From an uncultured Lachnospiraceae bacterium (lineage in GTDB: Bacteria; Bacillota; Clostridia; Lachnospirales; Lachnospiraceae), in contig CAJUDE010000037.1 in NCBI GenBank assembly GCA_910585295.1, positions 62,001-126,000 of the forward strand: DNA of 64,000 nt, in the 5' to 3' direction. The translations under genes were made by a program, and so were the position numbers. The first letter of the stretch is position 1. The number at the start of each line of letters is the position of its first letter. The notes beneath the pieces were generated by a model that saw only the letters and a list, made by a program, of their open reading frames with translations, searched no databases and was not told the DNA's origin. Positions 42,077 through 51,413 of this stretch are shown here, piece after piece.

Positions 42077-43357
42077 TTAACGCTGGTTCAATTCTTCCAC
42101 TATGTCTTCCCAGGTTACGCCCCTTTCCACCATCAACACCATCATATGGTATAAAAAGTCTGAGATTTCATATTTGATTTCTTCTTTTTCTGGGTTCTTG
42201 GAGGCAATGACTATTTCCGTCGCCTCTTCCCCTAATTTCTTAAGGATTTTGTCAAGCCCTTTGTCAAACAGATAATTGGTGTAGGAGCCCTCTTTTGGGT
42301 GGTCTTTGCGGTCTTTGATCACGTCATACACATTTTCAAAAACTTTTAAAGGGTTCTTCGTGGTAAACTCTTTTTTGACTAATTCATTGTAAAAACAGCT
42401 TGTATTCCCTGTATGGCAGGCAGCGCCTACCTGGGAAACTTTGGCAAGGAGGGTGTCCTTGTCACAGTCTGCCGTCAAGGATTTTACATACTGGTAATGC
42501 CCAGAAGTCTCCCCTTTAATCCACAACTCTTTTCTGCTCCTGCTGTAATAAGCCATTTTGCCAAGGAACAAGGTGGTTCGGAATGCCTCTTCATTCATAT
42601 ACGCCATCATCAATACTTCTGCCGTCTTGTAGTCCTGGACAATCACTGGGAGCATGCCATCGGAATTCAGTTTAAATTCTGACCATTCCATGGAAGATTC
42701 AAACTTCTTGGTCTCAATCCCCTCTGCGGCAAGCGTCTGCTTTAACTCCGTTACATAGGTGTCTGGGTCGCTGATATAAGGGCCTCCAATTCCTGTCACA
42801 CAGTCTTTTTTCAATATCTGCACCCAGCGGTCTTTGTCATAGCCTTGGATAATTACGCTGAACGGAAGGTCTGTAATATTTTCCAGTGATTCAATAATCC
42901 CTTCATTCAGCACAACCAGCTTATGCACATGCTCCTGCACTTTTTTCTTATGCTTGAAAATCAAATCCACATTTTCCATGGCAACTAACAATTTATCCCG
43001 CCCAAACCGCTTAGATCCTTCCTCTATCAGGGTTATTGTTTCGTGTTTCCCACTGTCTAGAATCACGCCTTTGCAGCCGGCGTAAATTAATTTCTTAATA
43101 TCTTCCAGACGGGAAATACAGCCGCCCCCATAAATGGGGATTTCTACAATGCGGCTGAGTTCTTTGATTGTATGCAGGTTGTTCTCATGCTCCTGGTCCG
43201 AGGTTGACAAATCGAAAATATATAGCTTATCTACGCCGCTGTCGTTATAGATTGCGGCAAGCTCTTTCAGGTCCCCGGCGCCCTCCAGGTTTCCCTCTCC
43301 TTTTACTGCCATACCATCTTTCAGGTAAATGGTGGCAATCAGGTTCTTATGTTCCAT
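42077..43357 (-). CDS. hisIE: HisIE with degenerate HisA/HisF-like N-terminal barrel
   Basis: HisI (phosphoribosyl-AMP cyclohydrolase) and HisE (phosphoribosyl-ATP pyrophosphatase) do steps 3 and 2 of histidine synthesis. Of 426 residues, about 220-320 are HisI with its metal cysteines (DCDKDTLL and CHTGNTSCF) and 335-424 are HisE (KLGEEATEIVIASKN, EISDFLYHMMVLM). The first ~215 residues form a HisA/HisF-like TIM barrel: IATIYLKDGMAVKG, IPIYGGGC. In HisF numbering the catalytic Asp11 is Tyr11 and the region of Asp130 reads VAMENV (Glu128), so this barrel is probably inactive in isomerase or cyclase chemistry. It is the last gene of the his operon. Confidence 0.93.
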   Translation of the reverse strand: MEHKNLIATIYLKDGMAVKGEGNLEGAGDLKELAAIYNDSGVDKLYIFDLSTSDQEHENNLHTIKELSRIVEIPIYGGGCISRLEDIKKLIYAGCKGVILDSGKHETITLIEEGSKRFGRDKLLVAMENVDLIFKHKKKVQEHVHKLVVLNEGIIESLENITDLPFSVIIQGYDKDRWVQILKKDCVTGIGGPYISDPDTYVTELKQTLAAEGIETKKFESSMEWSEFKLNSDGMLPVIVQDYKTAEVLMMAYMNEEAFRTTLFLGKMAYYSRSRKELWIKGETSGHYQYVKSLTADCDKDTLLAKVSQVGAACHTGNTSCFYNELVKKEFTTKNPLKVFENVYDVIKDRKDHPKEGSYTNYLFDKGLDKILKKLGEEATEIVIASKNPEKEEIKYEISDFLYHMMVLMVERGVTWEDIVEELNQR

Positions 43358-43365
43358 ATCATCAC

Positions 43366-43959
43366 CTATAAACTACCTTTCGTTGACATTATGTCTTTGA
43401 TTCTTTCGTCTTTTAACGTGGCTTCGTCCAATGCCCGCCCAAACGCCTTGAACAGCCCTTCCACCATATGGTGGTTGTTCGTGCCAGATAAGATTTTCAT
43501 ATGCAGGTTCATGCCTGCGCTGTAGGAGATGGCATAGAAAAATTCCCTGACCATCTCAGTTTCCATATACCCCACCCGCTCGGCAGTGAACTCCCCTTCA
43601 AAAGAAAAATAAGGCCGTCCGCTTAAATCTATGGCGCATAGCACCAATGTTTCATCCATAGGCAGGATGCAGCTTCCATAACGTTTGATACCCCTTTTAT
43701 CCCTCAAGGCAATCCGAATTGCGTTCCCCAGCACAATCCCAGTATCTTCAATTGTATGGTGGGTGTCCACAATCAAATCCCCCGTAACCTGTACCTTTAA
43801 ATCAAAAAATCCATGGCGGGCGAACCCATCCAGCATATGGTCAAAAAACCCAATTCCTGTATTAAGCTGGGATGTTCCGCTGCCATCCAGGTTCAATGTC
43901 AGGCTAATATCTGTTTCCTTTGTTTTCCGGTGCTGTTTGGCAGTTCTTTCTGCTGGCAT
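43366..43959 (-). CDS. hisB: Imidazoleglycerol-phosphate dehydratase
   Basis: HisB converts imidazole glycerol phosphate to imidazole acetol phosphate. The 197-aa monofunctional form has HMLDGFARHGFFDL near 48, DTHHTIEDTGIVLG near 70, and NNHHMVEGLFKAFGRAL near 160, giving the paired metal-binding histidines. ATG 43959 has AGAGGAG upstream. hisIE follows 8 nt later. Confidence 0.97.
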   Translation of the reverse strand: MPAERTAKQHRKTKETDISLTLNLDGSGTSQLNTGIGFFDHMLDGFARHGFFDLKVQVTGDLIVDTHHTIEDTGIVLGNAIRIALRDKRGIKRYGSCILPMDETLVLCAIDLSGRPYFSFEGEFTAERVGYMETEMVREFFYAISYSAGMNLHMKILSGTNNHHMVEGLFKAFGRALDEATLKDERIKDIMSTKGSL

Positions 43960-44005
43960 CGCTCTCTCCTCTTTTCTACTTAACATTTATGGAACAAGTG
44001 TCTGG

Positions 44006-45307
44006 TCAATGTTTTGATGTCTCAAACCTTACTTTAATAGAATTTGCATGCGCCGTCAACTGTTCTGATGTGGCAAATTGTACAATATCTTTATAAACTG
44101 GCTCTAAAGCCTCTCTGGAATAAGAAACAATGCTGGATTTTTTGATAAAGTCGTCCACCCCCAAAGGTGAGAAAAACTTTGCCGTCCCATTGGTGGGAAG
44201 CACATGGTTTGGCCCTGCAAAATAGTCCCCCAACGGCTCGCTGGAATATTCCCCCAGGAAAATAGCGCCTGCGTTTTTTATTTTCATCATGGTCCCATAA
44301 GGGTCTGCGGTCAGGATTTCCAAATGCTCGGAGGCAATTTCATTGGCCGCGCCAATGGCTTCGTCCATATTTTCCGCCACTAAGATATACCCATAATTCT
44401 CCAAGGATTTCTCAATGATTCCTTTCCGGGGAAGCTCTGTGGTGAATTTGTCGATTTCCGTAGAAACCTGCTCGGCAAAAGCTTCACTGTCTGTGATAAG
44501 GATAGCGCTTGCAAGCTCGTCGTGTTCTGCCTGTGACAATAAGTCCGCCGCTGCGTACCTTGGGTTTGCCGTCCCATCCGCAAGCACCAGGATTTCACTT
44601 GGCCCGGCGATGGAGTCAATGCTGACATGCCCAAAGACTGCTTTTTTGGCCAGCGCCACATAAATATTCCCAGGGCCTACGATTTTATCTACCTTGGGTA
44701 TGCTCTTTGTCCCAAAAGCCAAAGCCGCAATTGCCTGGGCGCCTCCCGCTTTGTAGATCTCATCCACCCCGGCAAGGTCTGCCGCCACCAATGTGGCAGG
44801 GTTCACTTTCCCTTCCTTGTTGCAAGGCGTTGCCATAATAATTTTTTCCACCCCGGCCACCTTTGCCGGAATAACGTTCATAAGGACGGAAGATGGGTAA
44901 GCGGCTTTTCCGCCCGGCACATAGACCCCTACCCTGGCAAGGGCAGTAACCTTCTGCCCCAGCATAACGCCATCCGGCCTGCTGTCAAACCAACTATACT
45001 GCTTTTGCTTTTCATGGTAAGACCAGATATTTTTTAAGGATTTTTCCATAACAGCCACTAATTTAGGGTCGGTCAGCTTGTATGCCTCTTCAATTTCTTC
45101 TCTGGTGGCCCGAATGTTTTTTGAATCAACCTGCGCCCCGTCAAACTGCTTGGTATAAGAGAACAGGGCTTCATCCCCTTTCTCACGGATTTGCCCAATA
45201 ATGCCATCCACACGTTCTTCATATTCTTTATAACTGTTTGGGCTGCGCCTTAACAAGTTTTCCTGAAGGCCTTTCCTTGTTTCCTCTGTCAGTTTTAATA
45301 TTCTCAT
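44006..45307 (-). CDS. hisD: Histidinol dehydrogenase
   Basis: HisD oxidises histidinol to histidine in two NAD-linked steps. The 433-aa product has the signature around IDSIAGPSEILVLADGTAN and YAAADLLSQAEHD, plus the conserved C-terminal FAGPNHVLPTNGTAKFFSPL with zinc ligands. AAGGAGG precedes ATG 45307. Confidence 0.97.
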   Translation of the reverse strand: MRILKLTEETRKGLQENLLRRSPNSYKEYEERVDGIIGQIREKGDEALFSYTKQFDGAQVDSKNIRATREEIEEAYKLTDPKLVAVMEKSLKNIWSYHEKQKQYSWFDSRPDGVMLGQKVTALARVGVYVPGGKAAYPSSVLMNVIPAKVAGVEKIIMATPCNKEGKVNPATLVAADLAGVDEIYKAGGAQAIAALAFGTKSIPKVDKIVGPGNIYVALAKKAVFGHVSIDSIAGPSEILVLADGTANPRYAAADLLSQAEHDELASAILITDSEAFAEQVSTEIDKFTTELPRKGIIEKSLENYGYILVAENMDEAIGAANEIASEHLEILTADPYGTMMKIKNAGAIFLGEYSSEPLGDYFAGPNHVLPTNGTAKFFSPLGVDDFIKKSSIVSYSREALEPVYKDIVQFATSEQLTAHANSIKVRFETSKH

Positions 45308-45428
45308 AGGTTCCTCCTTGGTCCTGCACATGTATCATTTTTGGTGTATGCCTGCATAAACATGTTGCCCCGCAAACCATTTTCCCAGTGCATATCCCTT
45401 GATAATTAAATACTGTTTATATAAAGTA

Positions 45429-46073
45429 TTATAATACCTTTTTTAAATCTTGTATTAATTTTGTGACGCGTTCGTTTTCCATCTTCATGCTCACCTGGTT
45501 CACAACCATCCTGGCAGAGAGGGGGCAGACCTCTTCTAATACGTTCAGCCCATTTTCCCTTAGGGTAGAACCAGTCTCTACAATATCCACAATCACTTCT
45601 GACAGCCCAACAATAGGGGCAAGCTCAATGGAGCCGTTTAATTTGATAATTTCCACTGTCTGATGTTTCTTATTATAAAAATAATTTTTGGCAATTTTGG
45701 GATATTTAGTTGCAACACGTATTAATTCATGGTGCTTTAATAATTCTTCCGCCTCTTTTGGCCCGCAGACACACATCCGGCATGCCCCAAATTTTAAGTC
45801 CAGCACTTCATAGATATTCCTGGCTTCCTCCAGGATAGTGTCTTTCCCAACTACCCCAATATCGGCAGCGCCATATTCTACATAAGTCGGCACATCCGGC
45901 CCCTTGGCAAGGAAAAATTTTAATTTCAGCTCTTCATTGGCAAAAATCAGCTTCCTAGTGCTTTTATCCTTCATCTCGCGGCAGGTAATCCCTATTTTCT
46001 CAAAGGCTTCTAAGGTTTGCTTTGCCAGCCTGCCCTTCCCTAATGCAAATGTTAAATATCTCATATCCTCCAT
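45429..46073 (-). CDS. hisG: ATP phosphoribosyltransferase, short form
   Basis: HisG starts histidine synthesis by joining ATP and PRPP. The 214-aa length is the short form without the regulatory domain, which needs HisZ as partner; hisZ is directly upstream. Motifs: LGKGRLAKQ near the start, DIGVVGKDTI near 70, and VDIVETGSTLRENGL near 160. AAAGGTGG lies 8 nt before ATG 46073. Confidence 0.97.
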   Translation of the reverse strand: MEDMRYLTFALGKGRLAKQTLEAFEKIGITCREMKDKSTRKLIFANEELKLKFFLAKGPDVPTYVEYGAADIGVVGKDTILEEARNIYEVLDLKFGACRMCVCGPKEAEELLKHHELIRVATKYPKIAKNYFYNKKHQTVEIIKLNGSIELAPIVGLSEVIVDIVETGSTLRENGLNVLEEVCPLSARMVVNQVSMKMENERVTKLIQDLKKVL

Positions 46074-46088
46074 GGTGCACCACCTTTT

Positions 46089-47276
46089 CTACCGAATAAA
46101 TCGGATGTCCGCCATATGCATGCGCTTTGCATATAACTGGTATTCTTCCTGTGTTTTTTCCTTTTCCCAGAGGACAAGGGACACGGAGGTTCCCTGCCCC
46201 CGCAAGGCTTCTGCCTCTTGGATGGCTTCCTTTTGCTTCCCTTCCCCATAGACAACCAATGTCCCATTGCCATTTACTGGGATTTTAATCTTTTGCCTGG
46301 ACAAAGCTGCCAATAACTGGTCAATAACTACTGCAAACCCAATGGATGGGGCGTCTTTCCCAAAATAATTAAGCAGCCTGTCGTAGCGCCCGCCTTTCAC
46401 AATAGGTTCCCCGCTTCCAAAGGTATAGCCTGCAAAAATAATGCCCGTATAATAGTGGTAGCTGCTCAGCATGCCAAGCTCAATGGAAATATATTTTTCC
46501 ACTTTGTAGCATTTGAGCATATCTGCCAATTCCTCCAGCCTGCCTAATGCATGTAAAATGACAGGGTAGCCAGCAGATAAGGTTTTCGCCCGTTTCAGCA
46601 TTTCTTCCGATATGCAAAGGCTCCCCAGCATAGAAAATAATTCATTTAACTCTTTTGAAAGATGTAAGGAATCCAGTAATTCTTCCACACCAAAGAAATT
46701 CTTATTGGAAATCAGCTCAATTAATTCCTGTTCGGTATCTTCCTCCAAATTGGCCGCTTCTTTCAGCCCACGGAAAAAGTCCACATGCCCAACGCCAATC
46801 TGGAATTCCCGTAATCCGGCGGCCTTTAACGAATTAACCACAAGGGCAAGGACCTCCGCATCCGCAGCCACTGTATTGTCCCCGATTAACTCTGCCCCAA
46901 GCTGCGTGCTTTCCTTTAGCCTGCCCTGGTAACTGTTATTATTAATAAACGTATTGCCCATATAGCAAAGGCGCACCGGAAATTCTTCATCCCCATAATA
47001 CTTTGCCGCGCACCTTGCGATGGATGGGGTAATATCCGGCCGAAGGACCAATGTGTTCCCTTCCCGGTCAAAAAATTTATACAAATCTTTGGAAGGCGTT
47101 GTCCCTATTTCTTTACTGAAAATATCAAAAAATTCAAATGTGGGCGTTTCAATTGCATGATATCCATATTTTTTCAGCAAATGATGCAGGTTTTCCTGCA
47201 AAATCAATTTCCGTGCGCATTCTCTATTATAAATATCCCGAACACCCTCTGGCGTATGTAATAATTTCCGTTTCAT
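46089..47276 (-). CDS. hisZ: ATP phosphoribosyltransferase regulatory subunit HisZ
   Basis: HisZ is a histidyl-tRNA-synthetase paralogue that binds short HisG and mediates histidine feedback. The 395-aa product keeps the class II core (TPTFEFFDIFSKEIG, VLRPDITPSIAR, GGRYDRLLNYFG) but lacks an anticodon-binding domain. It is first in the his operon and carries a consensus promoter 66 nt upstream. Confidence 0.95.
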   Translation of the reverse strand: MKRKLLHTPEGVRDIYNRECARKLILQENLHHLLKKYGYHAIETPTFEFFDIFSKEIGTTPSKDLYKFFDREGNTLVLRPDITPSIARCAAKYYGDEEFPVRLCYMGNTFINNNSYQGRLKESTQLGAELIGDNTVAADAEVLALVVNSLKAAGLREFQIGVGHVDFFRGLKEAANLEEDTEQELIELISNKNFFGVEELLDSLHLSKELNELFSMLGSLCISEEMLKRAKTLSAGYPVILHALGRLEELADMLKCYKVEKYISIELGMLSSYHYYTGIIFAGYTFGSGEPIVKGGRYDRLLNYFGKDAPSIGFAVVIDQLLAALSRQKIKIPVNGNGTLVVYGEGKQKEAIQEAEALRGQGTSVSLVLWEKEKTQEEYQLYAKRMHMADIRFIR

Positions 47277-47341
47277 AACCTATCCTTTCCGCTTGTTCCC
47301 AATGCCAGTACTTTAGTATGCTACCACGCTAAAACATGCCT

Positions 47342-47370
47342 ATTATATAGGAAACGCCTGTGTTTGTCAA
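47342..47370 (-). promoter_or_regulatory. Consensus promoter of the histidine operon
   Basis: On the - strand a perfect TTGACA (47370-47365) and TATAAT (47347-47342) are separated by 17 nt. The -35 overlaps the recU stop codon. The leader to hisZ is about 60 nt, too short for a T-box. Confidence 0.8.
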
Positions 47371-47900
47371 CCGCGTTTTTCCAAATCCTGCTTTAGCAGG
47401 TCAAGGTATGGGACCAGCAGCCCCCCTTTGGGTGAAATAAAAAAATCCGGCTCCAGTTCTTCATACCGGAAGCTTTTCCTCCCTCCCCCAATAGACCGGT
47501 CCCAAAATTCCATCAGCTTTTGGTAGCGTAGATAGTAGAATTCATTTCTATGGGAATAAAACACAATTAGGAAAGCAATGCCGTCCTGCCGTTCAAACTG
47601 CCCCATAAAGCTGATCTGGTGGGCATGGATATTTTGCAACGGGAACGTGTCTGTATGGCATTCCTTAGCGTCAAAGCACACTGGGATCCCTTGCACTGCC
47701 CCAATATAGTCCACGGTGCTTTTCTGGTCGAAATACGCCAGGGTGATATGGCGGCTGTCCCTGTCTATCCGCACAGGGGTGATGGGCGTAGGCACCTTCT
47801 GGATCAATGCCAGCCCATGCTCTGCATACTTTTCATTGGTAAGGTTAATAAATTCTTCTAATGTGGAGCCTCTAAGGCCTCTGGAGTTCCATGTCGCCAT
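47367..47900 (-). CDS. recU: Holliday junction resolvase RecU
   Basis: RecU resolves four-way junctions in Firmicutes. The 177-aa product starts MATWNSRGLRGSTLEEFINL. The nuclease core is QKSTVDYIGAVQG followed by CFDAKECHT, in line with the Asp...Glu-x-Lys pattern, here Asp-Ala-Lys. FRYEELEP is near the end. I take ATG 47900 with GGGGAGG upstream; the longer open frame overlaps the previous gene and has no RecU similarity. It overlaps the pseudouridine synthase by 43 nt. Confidence 0.9.
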   Translation of the reverse strand: MATWNSRGLRGSTLEEFINLTNEKYAEHGLALIQKVPTPITPVRIDRDSRHITLAYFDQKSTVDYIGAVQGIPVCFDAKECHTDTFPLQNIHAHQISFMGQFERQDGIAFLIVFYSHRNEFYYLRYQKLMEFWDRSIGGGRKSFRYEELEPDFFISPKGGLLVPYLDLLKQDLEKRG

Positions 47901-48910
47901 ACCTTGTCCACCTCCCCTGTCCCAGCCTGTGGGCTGTTTAATGCCGGATGCTGCCTGAAATAACCAAGCGCCTTTTGGAACACCCCATTGACAGGCGCTT
48001 TGAATTCCTTTCCATCCGCAAGCCCCACCCAGCAGGCATGGAGCAGTTGGGAACGCACCTGAAGGGTTTGCAGGCCCCATACATTTGCTTTTCTGTCCCC
48101 ATATTTTGGATCGCCAAGGATGGGATGCCCCACAGAAGCAAGTTGGGCGCGTATCTGGTGGGAACGCCCAGTTTCCAAGCTTACTTCCAGCAAGGTAAAA
48201 TCTCCCTGCCCTTTGATAGAAAACCATTCCAACGGGGCATAGGATGTACGGATGTATTTACTGTCAGGGAGCGCTTCTTTTGTGACCGACCCCTGGTTAT
48301 TCTTCCCGTCTTTTTGCAGCCACCCTTCCAATGTGCGGGGCGTCCGCACTTTTCCACATGCCAGGCAAAGGTAATGTTTCTTTACGGAACGGTCCCCAAG
48401 CTGCCTTGCCATGCCCTGCAGCCCTTGCAAGCTTTTCCCGGCAATCAACACCCCAGAGGTATTCCGGTCCAAGCGGTTGCAGATGGAAGGGCGAAATGCC
48501 TGCAGCCCGGCTTCTGTAAGCTCTTGCTTCTGCAGCAGGTAGCCAATAATATATTCATTGGCGGAAATATCTGTGGCCTTTGCTTTCTGGGAAAGCATGC
48601 CGACAGGCTTATTGATGACAATGATATCTTGGTCCTCATAAATAATATCCAATGGGATGCTGGGATAATTTTTCTGGCTCTTTGAAGGCCGTTTGGAAAA
48701 TTTGGAAAATGTCTCCTCCGACAGGAATAAGGCCACCTCATCCCCCAAGTTCAGCTTCTTGTCCCCCTCTGCCTTTTGGTTGTTTAACGTTATATTTTTT
48801 TTCCGCAGCATTTTGTAAATAAAGCTGCCTGGCGCTTCTGGCAACAGTTTTTTCAGGTATTTGTCAAACCGCTGCCCTTGTTCATTTTTTCCGATTTGAA
48901 ATTTTTGCAT
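47858..48910 (-). CDS. RluA family pseudouridine synthase
   Basis: The 350-aa product has an N-terminal S4 domain (RFDKYLKKLLPEAPGSFIYK) and the RluA catalytic motif as NRLDRNTSGVLIAG with the catalytic Asp. The usual His-Arg-Leu-Asp begins with Asn here. TGRSHQIRAQLASVGHPILG follows. The rRNA or tRNA target is not known. Its ATG overlaps the ygiQ stop by 1 nt (TAATG) and its low-complexity tail runs 43 nt into recU. Confidence 0.9.
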   Translation of the reverse strand: MQKFQIGKNEQGQRFDKYLKKLLPEAPGSFIYKMLRKKNITLNNQKAEGDKKLNLGDEVALFLSEETFSKFSKRPSKSQKNYPSIPLDIIYEDQDIIVINKPVGMLSQKAKATDISANEYIIGYLLQKQELTEAGLQAFRPSICNRLDRNTSGVLIAGKSLQGLQGMARQLGDRSVKKHYLCLACGKVRTPRTLEGWLQKDGKNNQGSVTKEALPDSKYIRTSYAPLEWFSIKGQGDFTLLEVSLETGRSHQIRAQLASVGHPILGDPKYGDRKANVWGLQTLQVRSQLLHACWVGLADGKEFKAPVNGVFQKALGYFRQHPALNSPQAGTGEVDKVWRHGTPEALEAPH

Positions 48911-50748
48911 TATTTCCTCCTGCGTTTCGTCCGGCTTCCAGAACTATGGTCCTCACGGGGCTTAATCAGGCAGCCTTTCCCAAACCCTATCAAATCTTTC
49001 CGCCCTGATTTTAGCAGCGCTTCTTTCACTAAGCTATAATTTTTGGGGTTCCGGTATTGGATTAATGCACGCTGCATAGCTTTCTCGTGCGGGTTTTTTG
49101 CCACATATACAGGTTCCATCGTCCGTGGGTCTAATCCCGTGTAATACATGCATGTGGAAATGGTGGAGGGGGTGGGGTAAAAATCCTGCACCTGTTCTGG
49201 CATATACCCTAAGTCCCGTAAAAATTCTGCAAGCTCCACCGCCTCCTGCAGCCTGGAACCAGGATGGGAGGACATCAGGTAAGGCACAAGGTACTGTTTC
49301 TTGCCTAATTTCTTGTTCATTGCCTCATATTCCCCGACAAATTTATGGTAAACTGCCGCTTTTGGCTTGCCCATATAGCGCAATACCTGGTCAGAAATAT
49401 GCTCTGGCGCCACCTTTAACTGCCCGCTGACATGGTGGCGGCACAATTCCTTTAAAAAAGTGCGGTCTGGGTCTGCCAATAAGTAGTCAAACCGGATGCC
49501 AGAACGGATAAATACCTTTTTGACCCCAGGAAGCCCACGAAGTTTTTTCAGCAGCGACAAATAGTCTTTATGGTCAGCCTTTAGGTTTTTGCAAGGTTCT
49601 GGGAACAGGCATTGTTTCTTAGCGCAAACGCCGTCGGTCCGCTGCTTGTTACAGGCAGGGAACCGGAAATTGGCGGTAGGCCCGCCCACATCATGGATAT
49701 ACCCTTTAAAATCCTTGTCCTTAATCAGGGCTTTTGCTTCTTTTACCAGGGATTCCTGGCTCCTTGCCTGGACAATGCGCCCCTGGTGGAAGGTCAGGGC
49801 GCAGAAATTGCAGCCCCCAAAACAGCCCCGGTTGCTGGTAAGGCTGAATTTCACCTCAGAAATGGCAGGCACGCCCCCAAGCGGCCCATAAGATGGATGG
49901 CAGCCCCGCATATAAGGCAACTCATACACATCATCTAATTCCTGTTGTGACAGCGGCTTAGACGGGGGGTTTTGCACCACATAAACCTGGTTCGGGTATT
50001 CTTCTGCCAGGCGTTTCCCGGAATACGGGTCGGTATTGCAGTATTGGAGGTAAAAGCTTTGGGCATACGTTTTTTTCTTTTGCTGCACTTCTTCAAATTT
50101 AGGCAGGAATATGGCGTCATAGATATCTTCTTTTTTCCGGGTTTTGTAAACCGTTCCCTCTACAAAGCTGATGTCGCCCACTGCAATGCCGCTGTCCAAT
50201 GCCTCTGCAAGCCCAAGGACGCTGCGTTCCCCCATGCCATACATTAAAATGTCTGCCCCGCTGTCCAGCAAAATGGACCGTTTTACCTTATTGCTCCAAT
50301 AGTCATAGTGGGCAAGCCTGCGAAGGCTTGCCTCCACGCCGCCAATTAGGATAGGGGTTTCCTTAAAGGTCTGGCGGATTAGATTCCCATAGACAATAGT
50401 TGCATAATCCGGACGTTTCCCCATAACCCCTCCCGAGGTGAAGGCATCCTGCTCCCGGCGGCGTTTGGAAACACTGTAATGGTTCACCATAGAATCCATA
50501 TTCCCACCGCTGATTAAAAATGCCAGCCTTGGCTCCCCATAAATCGCGATGCTGCCTTTCTGTTTCCAATCTGGCTGGGAAATAATGCCCACGGTGTACC
50601 CATGGGCTTCCAGCAGGCGGCTAATAATGGCATGCCCAAAAGAAGGGTGGTCTACATAGGCATCCCCAATCACATATACAAAATCAAGCTGCGTAATCCC
50701 ACGCCGCCGCATATCCTCCCTGCAAATGGGCAAAAACTCCTGTTCCAT
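48910..50748 (-). CDS. YgiQ family radical SAM protein
   Basis: The 612-aa product belongs to the UPF0313/YgiQ family, radical SAM enzymes of unknown reaction. The iron-sulfur motif is CFGGCNFCALTFHQGR near residue 312. Other typical parts are FVYVIGDAYVDHPSFGHAII near the start and PTPSTISTCMYYTGLDP near 525. The tail is strongly basic (RTKRRRK). The AGGAGG site for the next gene lies inside its end. Confidence 0.93.
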   Translation of the reverse strand: MEQEFLPICREDMRRRGITQLDFVYVIGDAYVDHPSFGHAIISRLLEAHGYTVGIISQPDWKQKGSIAIYGEPRLAFLISGGNMDSMVNHYSVSKRRREQDAFTSGGVMGKRPDYATIVYGNLIRQTFKETPILIGGVEASLRRLAHYDYWSNKVKRSILLDSGADILMYGMGERSVLGLAEALDSGIAVGDISFVEGTVYKTRKKEDIYDAIFLPKFEEVQQKKKTYAQSFYLQYCNTDPYSGKRLAEEYPNQVYVVQNPPSKPLSQQELDDVYELPYMRGCHPSYGPLGGVPAISEVKFSLTSNRGCFGGCNFCALTFHQGRIVQARSQESLVKEAKALIKDKDFKGYIHDVGGPTANFRFPACNKQRTDGVCAKKQCLFPEPCKNLKADHKDYLSLLKKLRGLPGVKKVFIRSGIRFDYLLADPDRTFLKELCRHHVSGQLKVAPEHISDQVLRYMGKPKAAVYHKFVGEYEAMNKKLGKKQYLVPYLMSSHPGSRLQEAVELAEFLRDLGYMPEQVQDFYPTPSTISTCMYYTGLDPRTMEPVYVAKNPHEKAMQRALIQYRNPKNYSLVKEALLKSGRKDLIGFGKGCLIKPREDHSSGSRTKRRRK

Positions 50749-50765
50749 ACTTCCTCCAACCTCAA

Positions 50766-51413
50766 TTAAGCGAAAATTTCATGGTAATCCGTAATATAAT
50801 AATCTGCCAGCCTCCGTTTTTCTTCCTGTTGCCCAATGGAAAATTCATCTTCCACGGCGCATACCCGCATCCCAGCGTTTTTTCCGGCAAGGATCCCCAT
50901 TGGCACATCCTCAAACACTAAACAGCGGCAGGGGTCCACCCCAAGGCGGCTCGCCGCTTCCAGGTACACATCCGGCGCAGGCTTCCCCCGCTCCACTTCA
51001 CAAGCTGTGACTATTTCTTGTATGTAGTCTTCAAAATGGAGGGATTTCGCCACCGCCCCCACCAATTCCTTGGAATTGCTAGTAGCGATCCCAACAGGAA
51101 TCTGCTGTTTCCTGCAATGCTGCAAAAACCGTTTTGCCCCAGGCTTAAAATGCACTTCGTATGTATATTTTTCTATTGCCATCCGGTTCCATATTTCTTT
51201 TAATTCCTCTACGCTCTCAGAAAGGTGGAATAATTTTTTGGTGTAAGCCGCTGTTTCTGTAAAGCTCATCCCTTCAATTTCCTGTTGGTAAGTGTCTGGA
51301 AGCGTAAGCCCCCGCTGCTCTAAGAATTCCACATCAATGTCATGCCACAGCCACATGGAATCCACCAACGTCCCGTCTAAATCAAAAATAACGGATTGTA
51401 TCTGTTCTAACAT
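50766..51413 (-). CDS. HAD-IA hydrolase, beta-phosphoglucomutase-like
   Basis: The 215-aa product has the four HAD motifs: FDLDGTLVDS (nucleophile Asp), IATSN, the lysine in GKPAPDVYLEAA, and FEDVPMGILAG. A helical cap lies between motifs I and II. The substrate cannot be fixed; family members act on sugar phosphates or similar. It overlaps the preceding gene by 7 nt. Confidence 0.92.
   Translation of the reverse strand: MLEQIQSVIFDLDGTLVDSMWLWHDIDVEFLEQRGLTLPDTYQQEIEGMSFTETAAYTKKLFHLSESVEELKEIWNRMAIEKYTYEVHFKPGAKRFLQHCRKQQIPVGIATSNSKELVGAVAKSLHFEDYIQEIVTACEVERGKPAPDVYLEAASRLGVDPCRCLVFEDVPMGILAGKNAGMRVCAVEDEFSIGQQEEKRRLADYYITDYHEIFA

Noticed and set aside
47277..47341. Histidine T-box or other riboswitch before hisZ
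   Set aside because: The leader after the consensus promoter is about 60 nt and lacks T-box elements.
47901..48227. Upstream extension of RecU
   Set aside because: It overlaps the RluA-type gene in another frame and is not RecU-like.
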